Below, piece by piece: positions 35,678-44,749 of a stretch of 64,000 bases of DNA. Each line of letters begins with the position of its first letter. Position 1 is the stretch's first letter. The DNA comes from an uncultured Anaerolineae bacterium (GTDB taxonomy: Bacteria; Chloroflexota; Anaerolineae; Aggregatilineales; Phototrophicaceae), in the NCBI GenBank assembly GCA_934216615.1, contig CAKQCB010000002.1, positions 124,001 to 188,000 of the forward strand. The letters are read 5' to 3'. The translations under genes were made by a program, and so were the position numbers. The notes under the pieces are model-generated. The model made no database searches and was not told where the DNA came from. It saw only the letters and a program-made list of their open reading frames with translations.

Positions 35678-38215
35678 TTAGGACTTTTTGCTACGGGCTT
35701 TTTTCTTTTTGGGCGCAGGGCTGTCGGGGTTAATCAACGCGGCATCCCATGCTTCATCGACTTGTTCCACAGGCACAAAGGTGATTTGTTCTCTCACATC
35801 TTCGGGCAGTTCATCAATATCATTCAAGTTACGTTTGGGCAGAATCACCGTATCAATGCCAAAACGATGCGCGGCCAAGACTTTATCTTTCACCCCACCG
35901 ACAGGTAAAACTTGCCCGCTCAAGGTGATTTCGCCCGTCATGGCGACATTGCCCTTTACGGAACGCCCTGTCAACAAGGATGCCAACGCAACTGCCATCG
36001 TCACACCTGCGGACGGGCCATCTTTCGGCACAGCGCCCGAAGGGACGTGCAGGTGAATATCATGCGTGTTGAAGTAATCCGTCGGAATCGCCAATTGTTC
36101 GGCGCGGGTCTTCATCAAGCTGAAGGCGATACGCGCGCTCTCTTGCATGACTTCACCGAGATAACCTGTATATTGGAAACCTTTACTGCCAGAAAACTGG
36201 GTCGCTTCGATGAAGAGTACATCCCCACCAAAAGGTGTCCATGCCAAGCCTGTTGCAACGCCCGGACGGTCAACCCGTTCCTCAATTTCGGTACGGTAAC
36301 CATAGCGCGGTTTGCCCAACAATTCGCGAAGCATTTCAGCATCAATCTTGATGTGTTCGGTAGCGCCTTCCGCAATTCGCGTCACGACTTTACGCAAAGC
36401 ACGTCCGATTTCGCGTTCAAGTGTACGGACGCCTGCTTCGCGTGTGTAATCACGGATCAATTCGCGTAACGCGGGCGTCGTAAAATCAACTTCGCTTTCA
36501 CGCAGGCCGTTTTCCCGAATCTGACGACCAACCAAGTATTCTTCGGCGATGGCGATCTTTTCTTGTTCGGTATACCCGCTCAGTTGGATGATTTCCATAC
36601 GGTCACGCAGGGGGCCGGGGATACGATCCAATTCATTGGCGGTGGTGATGAAAATCACCTCGCTCAAGTCAAAGGCGACATCCATATAGTGGTCGCGGAA
36701 TTCGTTATTTTGTTCGGGGTCTAAGACCTCGAGTAACGCGCTCGCGGGGTCACCACGGAAATCATTGCCTAGTTTGTCAATCTCATCCAACATGATGATA
36801 GGGTTACGGGTTTCAGCACGGCGAATCGTTTGGATGATACGGCCAGGCATCGCGCCGACATAGGTACGGCGGAAACCACGAATTTCAGATTCGTCGCGAA
36901 CGCCACCTAAGCTCATACGGATGAACTTACGACCCATCGAACGCGCAATCGACGCGCCAAGCGAGGTTTTCCCAACGCCCGGCGGACCGACAAAACACAA
37001 AATAGCCCCAACGCGGTCACGGCGGATAGTGTCGTATTTCTCGCCTTTTTCTTCGATTTCGGCAGCGCGTTCTAAGCGCAGTTTGCGCACCGCGAGAAAT
37101 TCCAGAATCCGTTCTTTGATGTCTTTTAAGCCGTAATGATCTTCTTCGAGAATTTTACGGGCATGGGCAATTTCAAGGTTATCTTCACTGCGGGAATCCC
37201 ACGGCAGTGCGACCAGCCAATCCAAATAGGTGCGGATCACGCCATATTCAGCGGCGACCACAGGCAGTTTCGATAGGCGATCTAATTCGCGCTCGGCTTC
37301 TGCATGAGCTTCTTCAGACATATTTGCTTCGGCGATCTTCTGGCGAAATTCTTCAATTTCAACCGTCTGCTCGTCGTTTTCGCCCAACTCGCGCTGAATC
37401 GCCTTCAATTGTTCACGTAAGTAATACTCACGTTGAACCTTTTCCATTTCGCTTTGCGCTTCTGTTTGAATCTTGCGACCCAGTTCTAAAACTTCAAGCT
37501 CTTTGCTGAGAACAGTCATCAACTGGCGTAATTTTGCTACCGTGCTGTCCATTTCGAGCAAGGCTTGGGCTTCCCCAATTTCAATGCGGACATACGTCGA
37601 AATGGCATAAACCACCTGTAAGGGTTCATCCACATTCAACGTAGAGGTGATTAGTTCGCCCGGGATGCTCGGCACCAATTCCGCTAAGCGTGTGAATTGA
37701 TCGATCACATTACGGGTGAGCGCTTCAACCTCTAAGGATTCTTCCACTTCTTCAGGGAACACACTCACAGAGGCGCGCAGATAAGGTTCAGTCTCAATGT
37801 ACTGGTCAATCTTGATGCGCGAAATCCCTTGTACCAACATACGAATCGTGCCATCGGGGGCGCGAAACAGACGATGGATAGAGGCCAACGTCCCGACAAG
37901 ATAGGTATCATCGGGGCCGGGGGTTTCGAGTTCGGCATCTTTCGCTGTGACCAAAGCGACCAAACGCTCACCGGCAACCACTTCATCCACCAGCTTAATA
38001 CTGCGTGGTTGACCAATGGTTAAAGGGATGACCGTTTGAGGATAAACAACTAAACCCCTTAAAGGCAATACAGGAAGTTCAGGGGGTACAGGGGTTTCCC
38101 CTTCCGACGGCTCTTCATCCAGGTCGAGCGCGTCGTTTATTTCAATGTCATGTTCCACTTCTTCAACATCAGTTTCAATTAGGGACTGAATTTTTTTAGG
38201 ACTCATTAGTTTCAT
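35678..38215 (-). CDS. lon: ATP-dependent protease LonA
   Basis: This 845-aa protein has the three LonA parts: the N-terminal substrate domain (from about [17 protein letters not shown]), the AAA+ module with Walker [11 protein letters not shown] and Walker [11 protein letters not shown], and the serine-lysine protease domain with [10 protein letters not shown] (Ser735) and the catalytic Lys of [11 protein letters not shown] (about 778). It degrades misfolded and regulatory proteins in the cytoplasm. The C-terminus is Lys/Ser-rich ([12 protein letters not shown]). The start overlaps the hsp20 stop by 20 bp, so chaperone and protease are translated together. Confidence 0.97.
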   Translation of the reverse strand: MKLMSPKKIQSLIETDVEEVEHDIEINDALDLDEEPSEGETPVPPELPVLPLRGLVVYPQTVIPLTIGQPRSIKLVDEVVAGERLVALVTAKDAELETPGPDDTYLVGTLASIHRLFRAPDGTIRMLVQGISRIKIDQYIETEPYLRASVSVFPEEVEESLEVEALTRNVIDQFTRLAELVPSIPGELITSTLNVDEPLQVVYAISTYVRIEIGEAQALLEMDSTVAKLRQLMTVLSKELEVLELGRKIQTEAQSEMEKVQREYYLREQLKAIQRELGENDEQTVEIEEFRQKIAEANMSEEAHAEAERELDRLSKLPVVAAEYGVIRTYLDWLVALPWDSRSEDNLEIAHARKILEEDHYGLKDIKERILEFLAVRKLRLERAAEIEEKGEKYDTIRRDRVGAILCFVGPPGVGKTSLGASIARSMGRKFIRMSLGGVRDESEIRGFRRTYVGAMPGRIIQTIRRAETRNPIIMLDEIDKLGNDFRGDPASALLEVLDPEQNNEFRDHYMDVAFDLSEVIFITTANELDRIPGPLRDRMEIIQLSGYTEQEKIAIAEEYLVGRQIRENGLRESEVDFTTPALRELIRDYTREAGVRTLEREIGRALRKVVTRIAEGATEHIKIDAEMLRELLGKPRYGYRTEIEERVDRPGVATGLAWTPFGGDVLFIEATQFSGSKGFQYTGYLGEVMQESARIAFSLMKTRAEQLAIPTDYFNTHDIHLHVPSGAVPKDGPSAGVTMAVALASLLTGRSVKGNVAMTGEITLSGQVLPVGGVKDKVLAAHRFGIDTVILPKRNLNDIDELPEDVREQITFVPVEQVDEAWDAALINPDSPAPKKKKARSKKS

Positions 38216-38663
38216 TTTCCGCTTCTACAGTTTGCGTGATGTCAACTACATGAATCGTAGTTTCTGTACGTCTGGGAAGCTCTACAGTTAAAAAGCCATC
38301 ACGATAAGTTGCTGTTATACGATCACGATCTAGCACTACAGGAAACGTCACATCGACTCGAAAATCACCATATCCAATTTCCACTTGATGATAGGCCGCA
38401 GGGTTTACCGTGGGGCGCTCACGCCGTCCGCTCATCGTCAACACTTGATGTGTGAGCAGGATATTGAGTTGACTGGGGTTGATGCCCGCAATCTCCATCA
38501 CAACAATAAACCCGTGTGCCAACTCCACAACATCGACGGGTGGTTGAAAATAGCCTCGTGTTCCACGAACAATGACGCCGTGCGCTGTAAGCGACTGAAT
38601 AGTACGGTTATATTCACTTATTTGAATCGCATGAATTTGCGATATAGAGCGCTTCTTCTTCAC
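38196..38663 (-). CDS. Small heat-shock protein (Hsp20/alpha-crystallin)
   Basis: An alpha-crystallin domain spans about residues 43-140 of the 155-aa product: [38 protein letters not shown] and a C-terminal [16 protein letters not shown] motif (here [15 protein letters not shown]). I choose the GTG at 38663, 11 nt after a GGAG ribosome site, over the TTG at 38702, which lies inside a hairpin. It holds unfolded proteins for refolding or degradation and is coupled to lon, an understandable proteostasis pair. Confidence 0.88.
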   Translation of the reverse strand: MKKKRSISQIHAIQISEYNRTIQSLTAHGVIVRGTRGYFQPPVDVVELAHGFIVVMEIAGINPSQLNILLTHQVLTMSGRRERPTVNPAAYHQVEIGYGDFRVDVTFPVVLDRDRITATYRDGFLTVELPRRTETTIHVVDITQTVEAENETNES

Positions 38664-38674
38664 AATGTCTACCA

Positions 38675-38706
38675 CTCCGAAACCAGATTTGACCGAAGTC
38701 AAAATC
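38675..38706 (-). promoter_or_regulatory. hsp20 leader hairpin with UUCG-type loop; possible thermosensor
   Basis: In the RNA, TTTGAC-TTCG-GTCAAA forms a UUCG-capped stem just upstream of GGAG (38678-38675). The loop-side sequence CUUCGG can instead pair with UCGGAG, which contains the ribosome site. Two exclusive structures could thus mask or free translation. This is a paper model only. Confidence 0.4.
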
Positions 38707-38788
38707 TGCTCGTTTTAGCTCGCGTAGTTTAAGTATAAGTGAAGCGCATAAAATAACTATTAGATATACAGTAGAACTGCGCAGGAAA

Positions 38789-40327
38789 CTAACGGTTTAA
38801 TAAGGCAACCATCACCAAAGGGGTGATGTACGCCTCAATGATGGCCGCCACGAGTAACCCGGGCAAGATGATGCCGATCCACAGTTTGACCGCGTCGGTG
38901 AACGCAACCGTCCACGCGCTTCCCACTGTACGGCCTTTGGGTGGACGTGTCACCACAGCCCCAACCCGTAACGCGCAGGCCGTCGCCAAGACGATCATTG
39001 GAATTTCCACAATGCCGTGCGTCATGAACGCAGGCACAAACACCCAAATGTTATGACCCGAGAGGCTGAGTTGTGTAAAAAGGTAGCCTAAAATAAAGTA
39101 GACGGCGGGCGTCAAGATGAGCGCCATCGCACCGAAGGTGAAGGTGCTTAAAATTCCTGCCAGCAAAAGGATGCGCAGATTTTGCATGAAGATGCCGAAC
39201 ACGGCAGAGCGTCCGAACATGGCTTCAGAAATGATGCTGAAGTTGCCTTCGATATTGCTGAGGTCGGTGTCCGTCGGGATATTCAAATGCCATTCAGGAC
39301 GCAGACCCACTATCACGCCCCCTATCGTCACGATAATAAACGCGATGACCGTCAAAATGACGGCAGACTTCAAGCGTCTTAAACTCGCAGGAATCACGAT
39401 GCGATACCATTCCCACACGTTCTTCACAGGTTCGGCTTGGTCATCAACGGCGCGCACAGTCCGCCACAAGCGCCGAAGCATATTACGGAAGTTCAGCGCG
39501 TCGAGGGAACGTCCAAGCAGTTCCTCACGGTTAAAGATGCTGTTGCCTAAACGCAGTAACAGCAAAACCACCGCGAACATGCCAATGATGATCGCCCAAA
39601 GTGCGCCTACCCCATTGGGGGATTCTGCATCTTCGGCAAGGAACATAATCACACTTTCAAGCTGAATGACAAGCGTCATCGGAATGATGATGAAACTGGC
39701 AAGTAGATTCGCCGCCCGCGTGCTGGTCGTTTGGCTTGAAACCACAACCGACCCTGTGACCATCACCAATGCTTGTACGGCTGTGAGCAAGATGATCTGC
39801 GCAACCAACGCCGGATGCGGACGCCACTGGACTTCGCCAAATAACAAGCCGAGTAAATACAGCGCCATCCCGCCAAAACTGGAGATCAACGGCGGAAGCA
39901 TGGCCGCCAGCGTTTTGCCAATATAAAGTTCCGTATTGGTGAGTGGTGTGCTGAGCAGAGGCTCTAAACTGCGACGCTCTTTTTCGCCAACAAAGGTTTC
40001 AAGCGCGATCACCAACGAGATTGAAATTGGAAAGAAGCCGACGATCATCAGCAGGAATGGCACTAAGCGCGTGCCGATGACCTCTGCGCCATAACCCTCC
40101 ACGAACGTGGAAAGCTGTCCAGCAACAAACTGCGCCAAGAAAGGAAACAGGAACGTCAAAATCAAAATCGGCGCCATGATGCGCCAATCACGCAGGCTGT
40201 CGCGCATTTCACGACTGGTGATGATCAGCGCGTTGCTCATGGTTTGTCGGAAACTACGTTTTTCACGGCCTTCGTCACTGAGGACGGCCGTCTGATCTAA
40301 AGACACATTCTTAACGGACGTGCTCAT
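38789..40327 (-). CDS. ABC-2 permease fused to a SpoIIM-like domain
   Basis: This 512-aa protein has an N-terminal ABC-2/NatB-type permease half (about 1-290, with LISREMRDSLRDWRIMAPIL and GEKERRSLEPLLSTPLTNTE). A hydrophilic linker leads to a C-terminal half (about 300-510) with the stage II sporulation protein M/DUF95 layout: SLRRLKSAVILTVIAFIIVT, FGIFMQNLRILLLAGILSTF, VPAFMTHGIVEIPMIVLATA and WIGIILPGLLVAAIIEAYIT. It overlaps the ATPase gene by 17 bp, making an ABC exporter pair. The fusion is uncommon, and the role of the SpoIIM half is not known outside sporulation. Confidence 0.85.
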   Translation of the reverse strand: MSTSVKNVSLDQTAVLSDEGREKRSFRQTMSNALIITSREMRDSLRDWRIMAPILILTFLFPFLAQFVAGQLSTFVEGYGAEVIGTRLVPFLLMIVGFFPISISLVIALETFVGEKERRSLEPLLSTPLTNTELYIGKTLAAMLPPLISSFGGMALYLLGLLFGEVQWRPHPALVAQIILLTAVQALVMVTGSVVVSSQTTSTRAANLLASFIIIPMTLVIQLESVIMFLAEDAESPNGVGALWAIIIGMFAVVLLLLRLGNSIFNREELLGRSLDALNFRNMLRRLWRTVRAVDDQAEPVKNVWEWYRIVIPASLRRLKSAVILTVIAFIIVTIGGVIVGLRPEWHLNIPTDTDLSNIEGNFSIISEAMFGRSAVFGIFMQNLRILLLAGILSTFTFGAMALILTPAVYFILGYLFTQLSLSGHNIWVFVPAFMTHGIVEIPMIVLATACALRVGAVVTRPPKGRTVGSAWTVAFTDAVKLWIGIILPGLLVAAIIEAYITPLVMVALLNR

Positions 40328-41258
40328 CCGTCCCCCCTACTTTTTCATCATCGCTGACAATTTGTAGATAAATATCTTCGAGTGTGCGTGACAACGGGGT
40401 GAGCGAAATCACATCGACCCCTAAACCGACTAATTTACGCAAGAGAAGCGGGTTGGTTTTGTATGGTTCCTTCACATGGAAGCGTAACCAATCCCCCCCT
40501 GTCGATTCGACATCCACCAAATCGCTGATCTCTTGACCTAAATCATCAACCGTTCCCGCAACTTTAAGTTCCACCAGCGGAACCCCATCAAACCGTTCGG
40601 CTAATTCTTCAAAGGTGCCGTCCGCCAAAATGCGTCCATGACGAATCACGGCGATGCGGTTTGCCAACTGCTGGGCTTCGGTCAAATTGTGAGTGGTGAT
40701 CATGAAGGTGCGCTGGTCACGTTGTAATTCAATGATGGCGTCGCGCACTAACTTGGCGCTTTGCGGGTCCATCGCCGAAGTCGGTTCATCTAAAAGCAGA
40801 ATAGGCGGGTCATGGAGCATCGCCCGCACCAGTGCTAATTTTTGTTTCATCCCTTTGGAGTAATCTCCAAGCTGTTTTTTCAGGGCAAAACTCAGCCCGA
40901 AACGTTCCATCAACTCTAACCCACGTTTCTTGCGCACATCCGCAGGAAGGTGATACAGGCGTCCAAAAAAGTCGAGATATTCGATTGCCTTCATGCGTTC
41001 ATACAGACCGTGTTGTTCGGTCAACACCCCTACATGCTTGCGCACTTGTTCGGGCGAACGAACGACATCAAAGCCAGCAATTTTTGCCCAGCCCGTCGTC
41101 GGTGTAAGGATTGAGGTCAGCATACGCACTGTCGTGGTTTTGCCCGCGCCGTTGGGACCTAAGAGCGCCAACACAGAGCCGGGCGCAATATTGAGGTTAA
41201 TGTCTTTAACTGCATGAAAATCATCATAGAACTTAGAAAGTTCGTGGGCTTCAATCAT
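40311..41258 (-). CDS. ABC transporter ATP-binding protein
   Basis: The start at 41258 (MIEAHELSKFYDDFHAVKDI, 315 aa) has GGGA upstream; longer in-frame starts at 41270 and 41360 do not improve the match. Walker [14 protein letters not shown], signature YSKGMKQKLAL, Walker B ILLLDEPTSAMDP and switch His in MITTHNLTEA are present, plus an 80-residue C-terminal tail. It powers the downstream ABC-2/SpoIIM permease (17-bp overlap). The substrate is unknown. Confidence 0.93.
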   Translation of the reverse strand: MIEAHELSKFYDDFHAVKDINLNIAPGSVLALLGPNGAGKTTTVRMLTSILTPTTGWAKIAGFDVVRSPEQVRKHVGVLTEQHGLYERMKAIEYLDFFGRLYHLPADVRKKRGLELMERFGLSFALKKQLGDYSKGMKQKLALVRAMLHDPPILLLDEPTSAMDPQSAKLVRDAIIELQRDQRTFMITTHNLTEAQQLANRIAVIRHGRILADGTFEELAERFDGVPLVELKVAGTVDDLGQEISDLVDVESTGGDWLRFHVKEPYKTNPLLLRKLVGLGVDVISLTPLSRTLEDIYLQIVSDDEKVGGTDEHVR

Positions 41259-41459
41259 CGTATATCCCATGGATAAAATGTGGGGTCTTACCCGTGAATT
41301 ATGACATAGAAGTGAATTATTAAGCCTTAAGCCTCTGTGAATTTTAAAAAAACAACTCAAAAATACCGAGAGGAATAAAGTCCGACTCCTATTTCAACGT
41401 TGTGATTTCGCAGTAGGAAAGAGTATGATTTTCGCTGAGATGAGCAATAAAGGCAGATT

Positions 41460-42155
41460 ATGGCAGTATTATATACCCTGTTTGATTTTTCAGATGATCG
41501 TTTGAGCGATAAAGCGACTGTGATTGGGCTGATGCAGGCTATCGCCCAAGAAGATCACTGGCAGTTTCTCAAAAAAGCGATTGTCTGTGACGATTCCCCC
41601 GGCGAAATTTATGTTCCCAACACCCCGCAAACTATCGCAGGGGCATGGCATAACGCCATCCGCGCAGCCCCACGTTACAACGGCGCTTATTGGATGGAAT
41701 TTCAAAATGCGCAAGGCGTACAAGTCAATTTTGGGATCGACCCTAAAAATTATCAGCGCTTAAACCTGACCGTCGATTCGGCTGTATTTCGCGGGGACAC
41801 AGGCGCGCAAACTCTCGAAGATTATTTAGCCGTCGCCCACACGATTTACAACCATTTGCAACCCGCCTATGGTTATGGCTTCTTCAATTACGATATGCAC
41901 ATGCCTTACCCGAGCGATAGCATCCCGCGCGCGGTTTGGGATGTCAATTATTTTGGTGCGGATTATGTGGCATCACTGCCCGCAAACACGTTTGACGCGC
42001 TGGATTGTGCCGTATGTGATCCCCTTCCAGATGGCGGGGTCTACCTGCGGGTGAGTGCTCACCCTCCTCAAACAGCCACGCGCGACATCGGACGGTATAA
42101 AGCGGTTGCTGAAAAACTAGGCTTGAATCAAATTTATGTAGGGGGTGGGCTATGA
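41460..42155 (+). CDS. Uncharacterised 231-aa protein
   Basis: I do not recognise this family. The protein is soluble, rich in aromatic residues (YNGAYWMEF, GYGFFNYDMHMPYP), has one Cys pair (LDCAVCDPLPDGG) and no signal peptide or membrane helix. It starts with an AAGG ribosome site 8 nt upstream and overlaps mazG by 4 bp, so it is translationally coupled to MazG and the RNA methyltransferase. Function open. Confidence 0.7.
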   Translation: MAVLYTLFDFSDDRLSDKATVIGLMQAIAQEDHWQFLKKAIVCDDSPGEIYVPNTPQTIAGAWHNAIRAAPRYNGAYWMEFQNAQGVQVNFGIDPKNYQRLNLTVDSAVFRGDTGAQTLEDYLAVAHTIYNHLQPAYGYGFFNYDMHMPYPSDSIPRAVWDVNYFGADYVASLPANTFDALDCAVCDPLPDGGVYLRVSAHPPQTATRDIGRYKAVAEKLGLNQIYVGGGL

Positions 42156-43234
42156 CCGATATCACTCATTTATTGGTCGCGCTGAAGATCAATCTCGCGG
42201 ACGGCCTACAAATCTTCGATGCGTCGGCAGTTGCTAAGATGCACCACCCGCCCATCAACCCCGATGTGCAAGCCGTCGTGACGCACATCCCTGATGCGAC
42301 GGTAGCAACTGCGCTCAAACAGGTCTTGTTAAACCAATATCCAGCGGATTTTGACATCACGTTTTTACAAGCGGATCACAACCGTTTGGAAACGACATTA
42401 GGCGAAGCGCTGCCCGAAAACATGGCTTATCCATCAGATATTTACCTGCCTGCCTATGGAGGCTATGCTAGTTTTGAGGCGTTCCAAGAGATCATCGCCC
42501 ATTTGCGCGCGCCGGAAGGGTGTCCTTGGGATCGCAAACAAACACATCTGAGCTTGCGGAAATATCTGCTCGAAGAAAGTTATGAAGTTTTAGAGGCGCT
42601 CAACGAAGAAGATACTGACCATCTACGCGAAGAACTGGGTGACTTACTGCTTCAGATTCTTCTGCATACCCAGATTGCTACGGAAGCCAATCACTTTCGT
42701 ATGGTCGATGTGATGCGGGCGATCAATAACAAGCTGATCTATCGTCATCCGCATGTGTGGGGACAGACCGCTGTCGAAGATGCCGATCAAGTGGTAGAAA
42801 ACTGGGATGCCCTCAAGAAAAAAGAACACGCGAAAAAAGGGGTTCGACGCGAATCCATTTTGGACGGCGTGCCTAAAAGTGCATCGTCGTTGTTGCAGGC
42901 ATATGAATACACCGCAAAGGCCGCCAAAGTTGGCTTTGATTGGGATGACATCAGCGGGGTGCAGGCGAAGATTCAAGAAGAAATGGCCGAGATTGCCGAA
43001 GCCAACGACGATGAGCGCGAAAGCGAATTTGGCGACTTGTTATTTGCGCTGGTCAATTGGGCGCGCTGGCTGAACATTGAACCCGAAAGCGCCCTACGCA
43101 TGACCAACCAGAAGTTTTATCGACGGTTCCATTACATCGAAGAACAAGCGTCGCTCAAAGAAACACCGCTCGAAAACCTTGATTTACAAGCGATGGATGC
43201 GCTGTGGGACGAAGCAAAGGCCAAAGGCTTATGA
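42152..43234 (+). CDS. mazG: MazG nucleotide pyrophosphohydrolase with partial methylase-like N-terminus
   Basis: This 360-aa protein has residues from about 110 on as a complete MazG: APEGCPWDRKQTHLSLRKYL, EESYEVLEAL (EExxE metal site), EELGDLLLQILLH and a second MazG-like half with IQEEMAEIAEAND and EFGDLLFALVNWAR. It hydrolyses nucleoside triphosphates to monophosphates and pyrophosphate, cleaning the nucleotide pool. The first roughly 105 residues resemble only the C-terminal half of the tetrapyrrole-methylase domain seen in YabN-type proteins (LADGLQIFDASAVAKMHHPP to YPSDIYLP); the SAM-binding half is absent. Overlaps with both neighbours are 4 bp. Confidence 0.88.
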   Translation: MTDITHLLVALKINLADGLQIFDASAVAKMHHPPINPDVQAVVTHIPDATVATALKQVLLNQYPADFDITFLQADHNRLETTLGEALPENMAYPSDIYLPAYGGYASFEAFQEIIAHLRAPEGCPWDRKQTHLSLRKYLLEESYEVLEALNEEDTDHLREELGDLLLQILLHTQIATEANHFRMVDVMRAINNKLIYRHPHVWGQTAVEDADQVVENWDALKKKEHAKKGVRRESILDGVPKSASSLLQAYEYTAKAAKVGFDWDDISGVQAKIQEEMAEIAEANDDERESEFGDLLFALVNWARWLNIEPESALRMTNQKFYRRFHYIEEQASLKETPLENLDLQAMDALWDEAKAKGL

Positions 43235-43968
43235 CCGATTCCAGTGTACTTGAAGGTGTCGTCTCGATCCGCGCCGCCTTAGACAGCCAAAGCCGTCCGA
43301 TTGAACGGCTCCTGATTCGGCGTGATCAGCGCGATTACCCTGTGAAGAAACTGGCGACGGCGGCCAAAGCGGTCAATATTCCTGTTGAGCAAGTCGATGA
43401 AACGGTCATCGCGCAATATGCCGAAGGCAAAACACATGGCGGTGTGATCGCGCTGGTGGGGGATCGGCGTTTTGTCAGCATGGATGCGCTGATTACAGGC
43501 GTGCAAAATCCGTTCATCGTCATGTTGGATGGCGTAGAAGACCCGTTTAATTTTGGGCAAGCGATCCGCGCGTTTTATGCGTCAGGCGCACATGGATTGA
43601 TCGTCCGTCCGCGCAATTGGCTCAGCGCTGCCAGTACCGTAGCGCGCGCGTCGGCTGGAGCAAGTGAACGGATGCCGACCGCCGTCGCCGAAACGCTCGA
43701 AGAAGCGGCGAGCTTTTTCCGTTCGCGGGGCGTCCTCGTCGCCGTGACGGATATTGACCGCGCTGTTTCGATCTATGATGCTGACTTGACACAACCGCTC
43801 TTTTTAGTCGTTGGCGGGGAAAAACGCGGGGTCACCCGTTCGTTTGCGGACGCGGCAGATATCCGCCTCAAAATCCCTTATGGACGCAGTTTTAATCAAT
43901 CTTTGGGGACAACTGGCGCGGCATCGGTGCTGGCATTTGAGGTGATGAGGCAGAGGGTTAAAGAGTAA
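43231..43968 (+). CDS. SpoU/TrmH-family RNA 2'-O-methyltransferase
   Basis: The start at 43231 overlaps the mazG stop (ATGA) and gives 245 aa. The SPOUT catalytic domain carries MLDGVEDPFNFGQAIRAFYA (motif 1 with the conserved Asn), VVGGEKRGVTRSF (motif 2) and IPYGRSFNQSLGTTGAASVL (motif 3). An N-terminal substrate-binding domain (about 1-85) resembles the L30e-like domain of RlmB. It methylates ribose in rRNA or tRNA; the exact site is not readable. It closes the 41460-43968 operon, followed by a terminator. Confidence 0.9.
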   Translation: MTDSSVLEGVVSIRAALDSQSRPIERLLIRRDQRDYPVKKLATAAKAVNIPVEQVDETVIAQYAEGKTHGGVIALVGDRRFVSMDALITGVQNPFIVMLDGVEDPFNFGQAIRAFYASGAHGLIVRPRNWLSAASTVARASAGASERMPTAVAETLEEAASFFRSRGVLVAVTDIDRAVSIYDADLTQPLFLVVGGEKRGVTRSFADAADIRLKIPYGRSFNQSLGTTGAASVLAFEVMRQRVKE

Positions 43969-43973
43969 ACAAA

Positions 43974-44004
43974 AAAACACGGTGAGATCATTCACCGTGT
44001 TTTT
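43974..44004. terminator. Bidirectional terminator between SpoU gene and tRNA-Pro
   Basis: Stem AAAACACGGTGA / TCACCGTGTTTT with a 6-nt loop, terminating the methyltransferase operon (+) and, in the other direction, the tRNA (-). Confidence 0.88.
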
Positions 44005-44011
44005 ATTTCTG

Positions 44012-44085
44012 TCGGGGTGCGCGGACTCGAACCGCGGACCTCAGCGTCCCGATCGCTGCACGCTACCAAACTGCGCCACACCCCG
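44012..44085 (-). tRNA. tRNA-Pro (anticodon CGG)
   Basis: A 74-nt cloverleaf: acceptor CGGGGTG/CACCCCG, D stem GCGC/GCGT, anticodon stem CAGCG/CGCTG with loop ATCGGGA (anticodon CGG), T stem CGCGG/CCGCG with TTCGAGT loop, discriminator A. CCA is not encoded. Confidence 0.95.
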
Positions 44086-44153
44086 TTAACTTACCCGAAA
44101 GTCTAGCCGAATTCGCGTATTTCTTCAAGACCTACTTTACCAGAAGTTGATTT

Positions 44154-44184
44154 TTGTCATCGACCCTATTCCACGATAGAATAG
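44154..44184 (+). promoter_or_regulatory. Promoter and dyad for the PadR-modAB operon
   Basis: TTGTCA (44154-44159), 17-nt spacer, TAGAAT (44177-44182). The perfect dyad CTATTC-N7-GAATAG (44166-44184) overlaps the -10, so the PadR product may repress it. Confidence 0.65.
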
Positions 44185-44215
44185 CCCGTAGTGTATCCAT
44201 TGAAAGAAAAGTCTG

Positions 44216-44749
44216 ATGGCAATCTCGACTCCTGATGAAACCCTGTTAGGTCTCATTTATGCACAGCGACAGCACGGCTATCAACTTTTAGATGTGTTCC
44301 AAAAACTGGATGGCCTCGCCATCATCTGGGATATGAGCACCAGCCAACTTTACGCGGTGCTCAAACGACTGGAGAAAAATGGCTGGGTCAACGGGCGACA
44401 GGTCACGGTTGAGAATGCCCCACCCCGCACCGAATACCGCATCACCGAAACCGGCGTAGACACCCTGTTTGCATGGCTTAACCACGCCGAACCGCATGAC
44501 AGTATTCGCGGTGTGCGCGTCGAGTTTTTAAGTCGGCTGTATATTGCGCATCTCATCGGCCATCCTACCGAAGCGCTGGTAGAACGTCAACGCGATGCCT
44601 GCGAAAACAGACTGCGTGAATTACAGCATCAGCGCGATGCGATAGAAGAAAAGATTCCCCGTTTGGCATTGGAACTTGTGATTGCTCAGTACGATGCCGT
44701 ATTGCGATGGTTCGATCAATTTATTTTAGAAATTGGAGTCACATCTTGA
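44216..44749 (+). CDS. PadR-family transcriptional regulator
   Basis: This 177-aa protein has a PadR winged helix (LLGLIYAQRQHGYQLLDVFQ, then WDMSTSQLYAVLKRLEKNGW and RTEYRITETGVDTLFAWL) and a helical C-terminal dimerisation domain with RQRDACENRLRELQHQRDAI. It is translationally coupled to modA: its TGA shares one base with the modA ATG. The expected target is its own promoter (dyad at 44166-44184), making this a molybdate-uptake operon under a PadR rather than a ModE regulator. Confidence 0.93.
   Translation: MAISTPDETLLGLIYAQRQHGYQLLDVFQKLDGLAIIWDMSTSQLYAVLKRLEKNGWVNGRQVTVENAPPRTEYRITETGVDTLFAWLNHAEPHDSIRGVRVEFLSRLYIAHLIGHPTEALVERQRDACENRLRELQHQRDAIEEKIPRLALELVIAQYDAVLRWFDQFILEIGVTS

Noticed and set aside
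39117..39665. 182-codon ORF opposite the ABC-2/SpoIIM gene
   Set aside because: Shadow of the transmembrane-coding strand; no homology visible.
41300..41325. Tandem TTAAGCC TTAAGCC direct repeat upstream of the 41460 gene
   Set aside because: Two copies of 7 bp are too short and isolated to claim a function.
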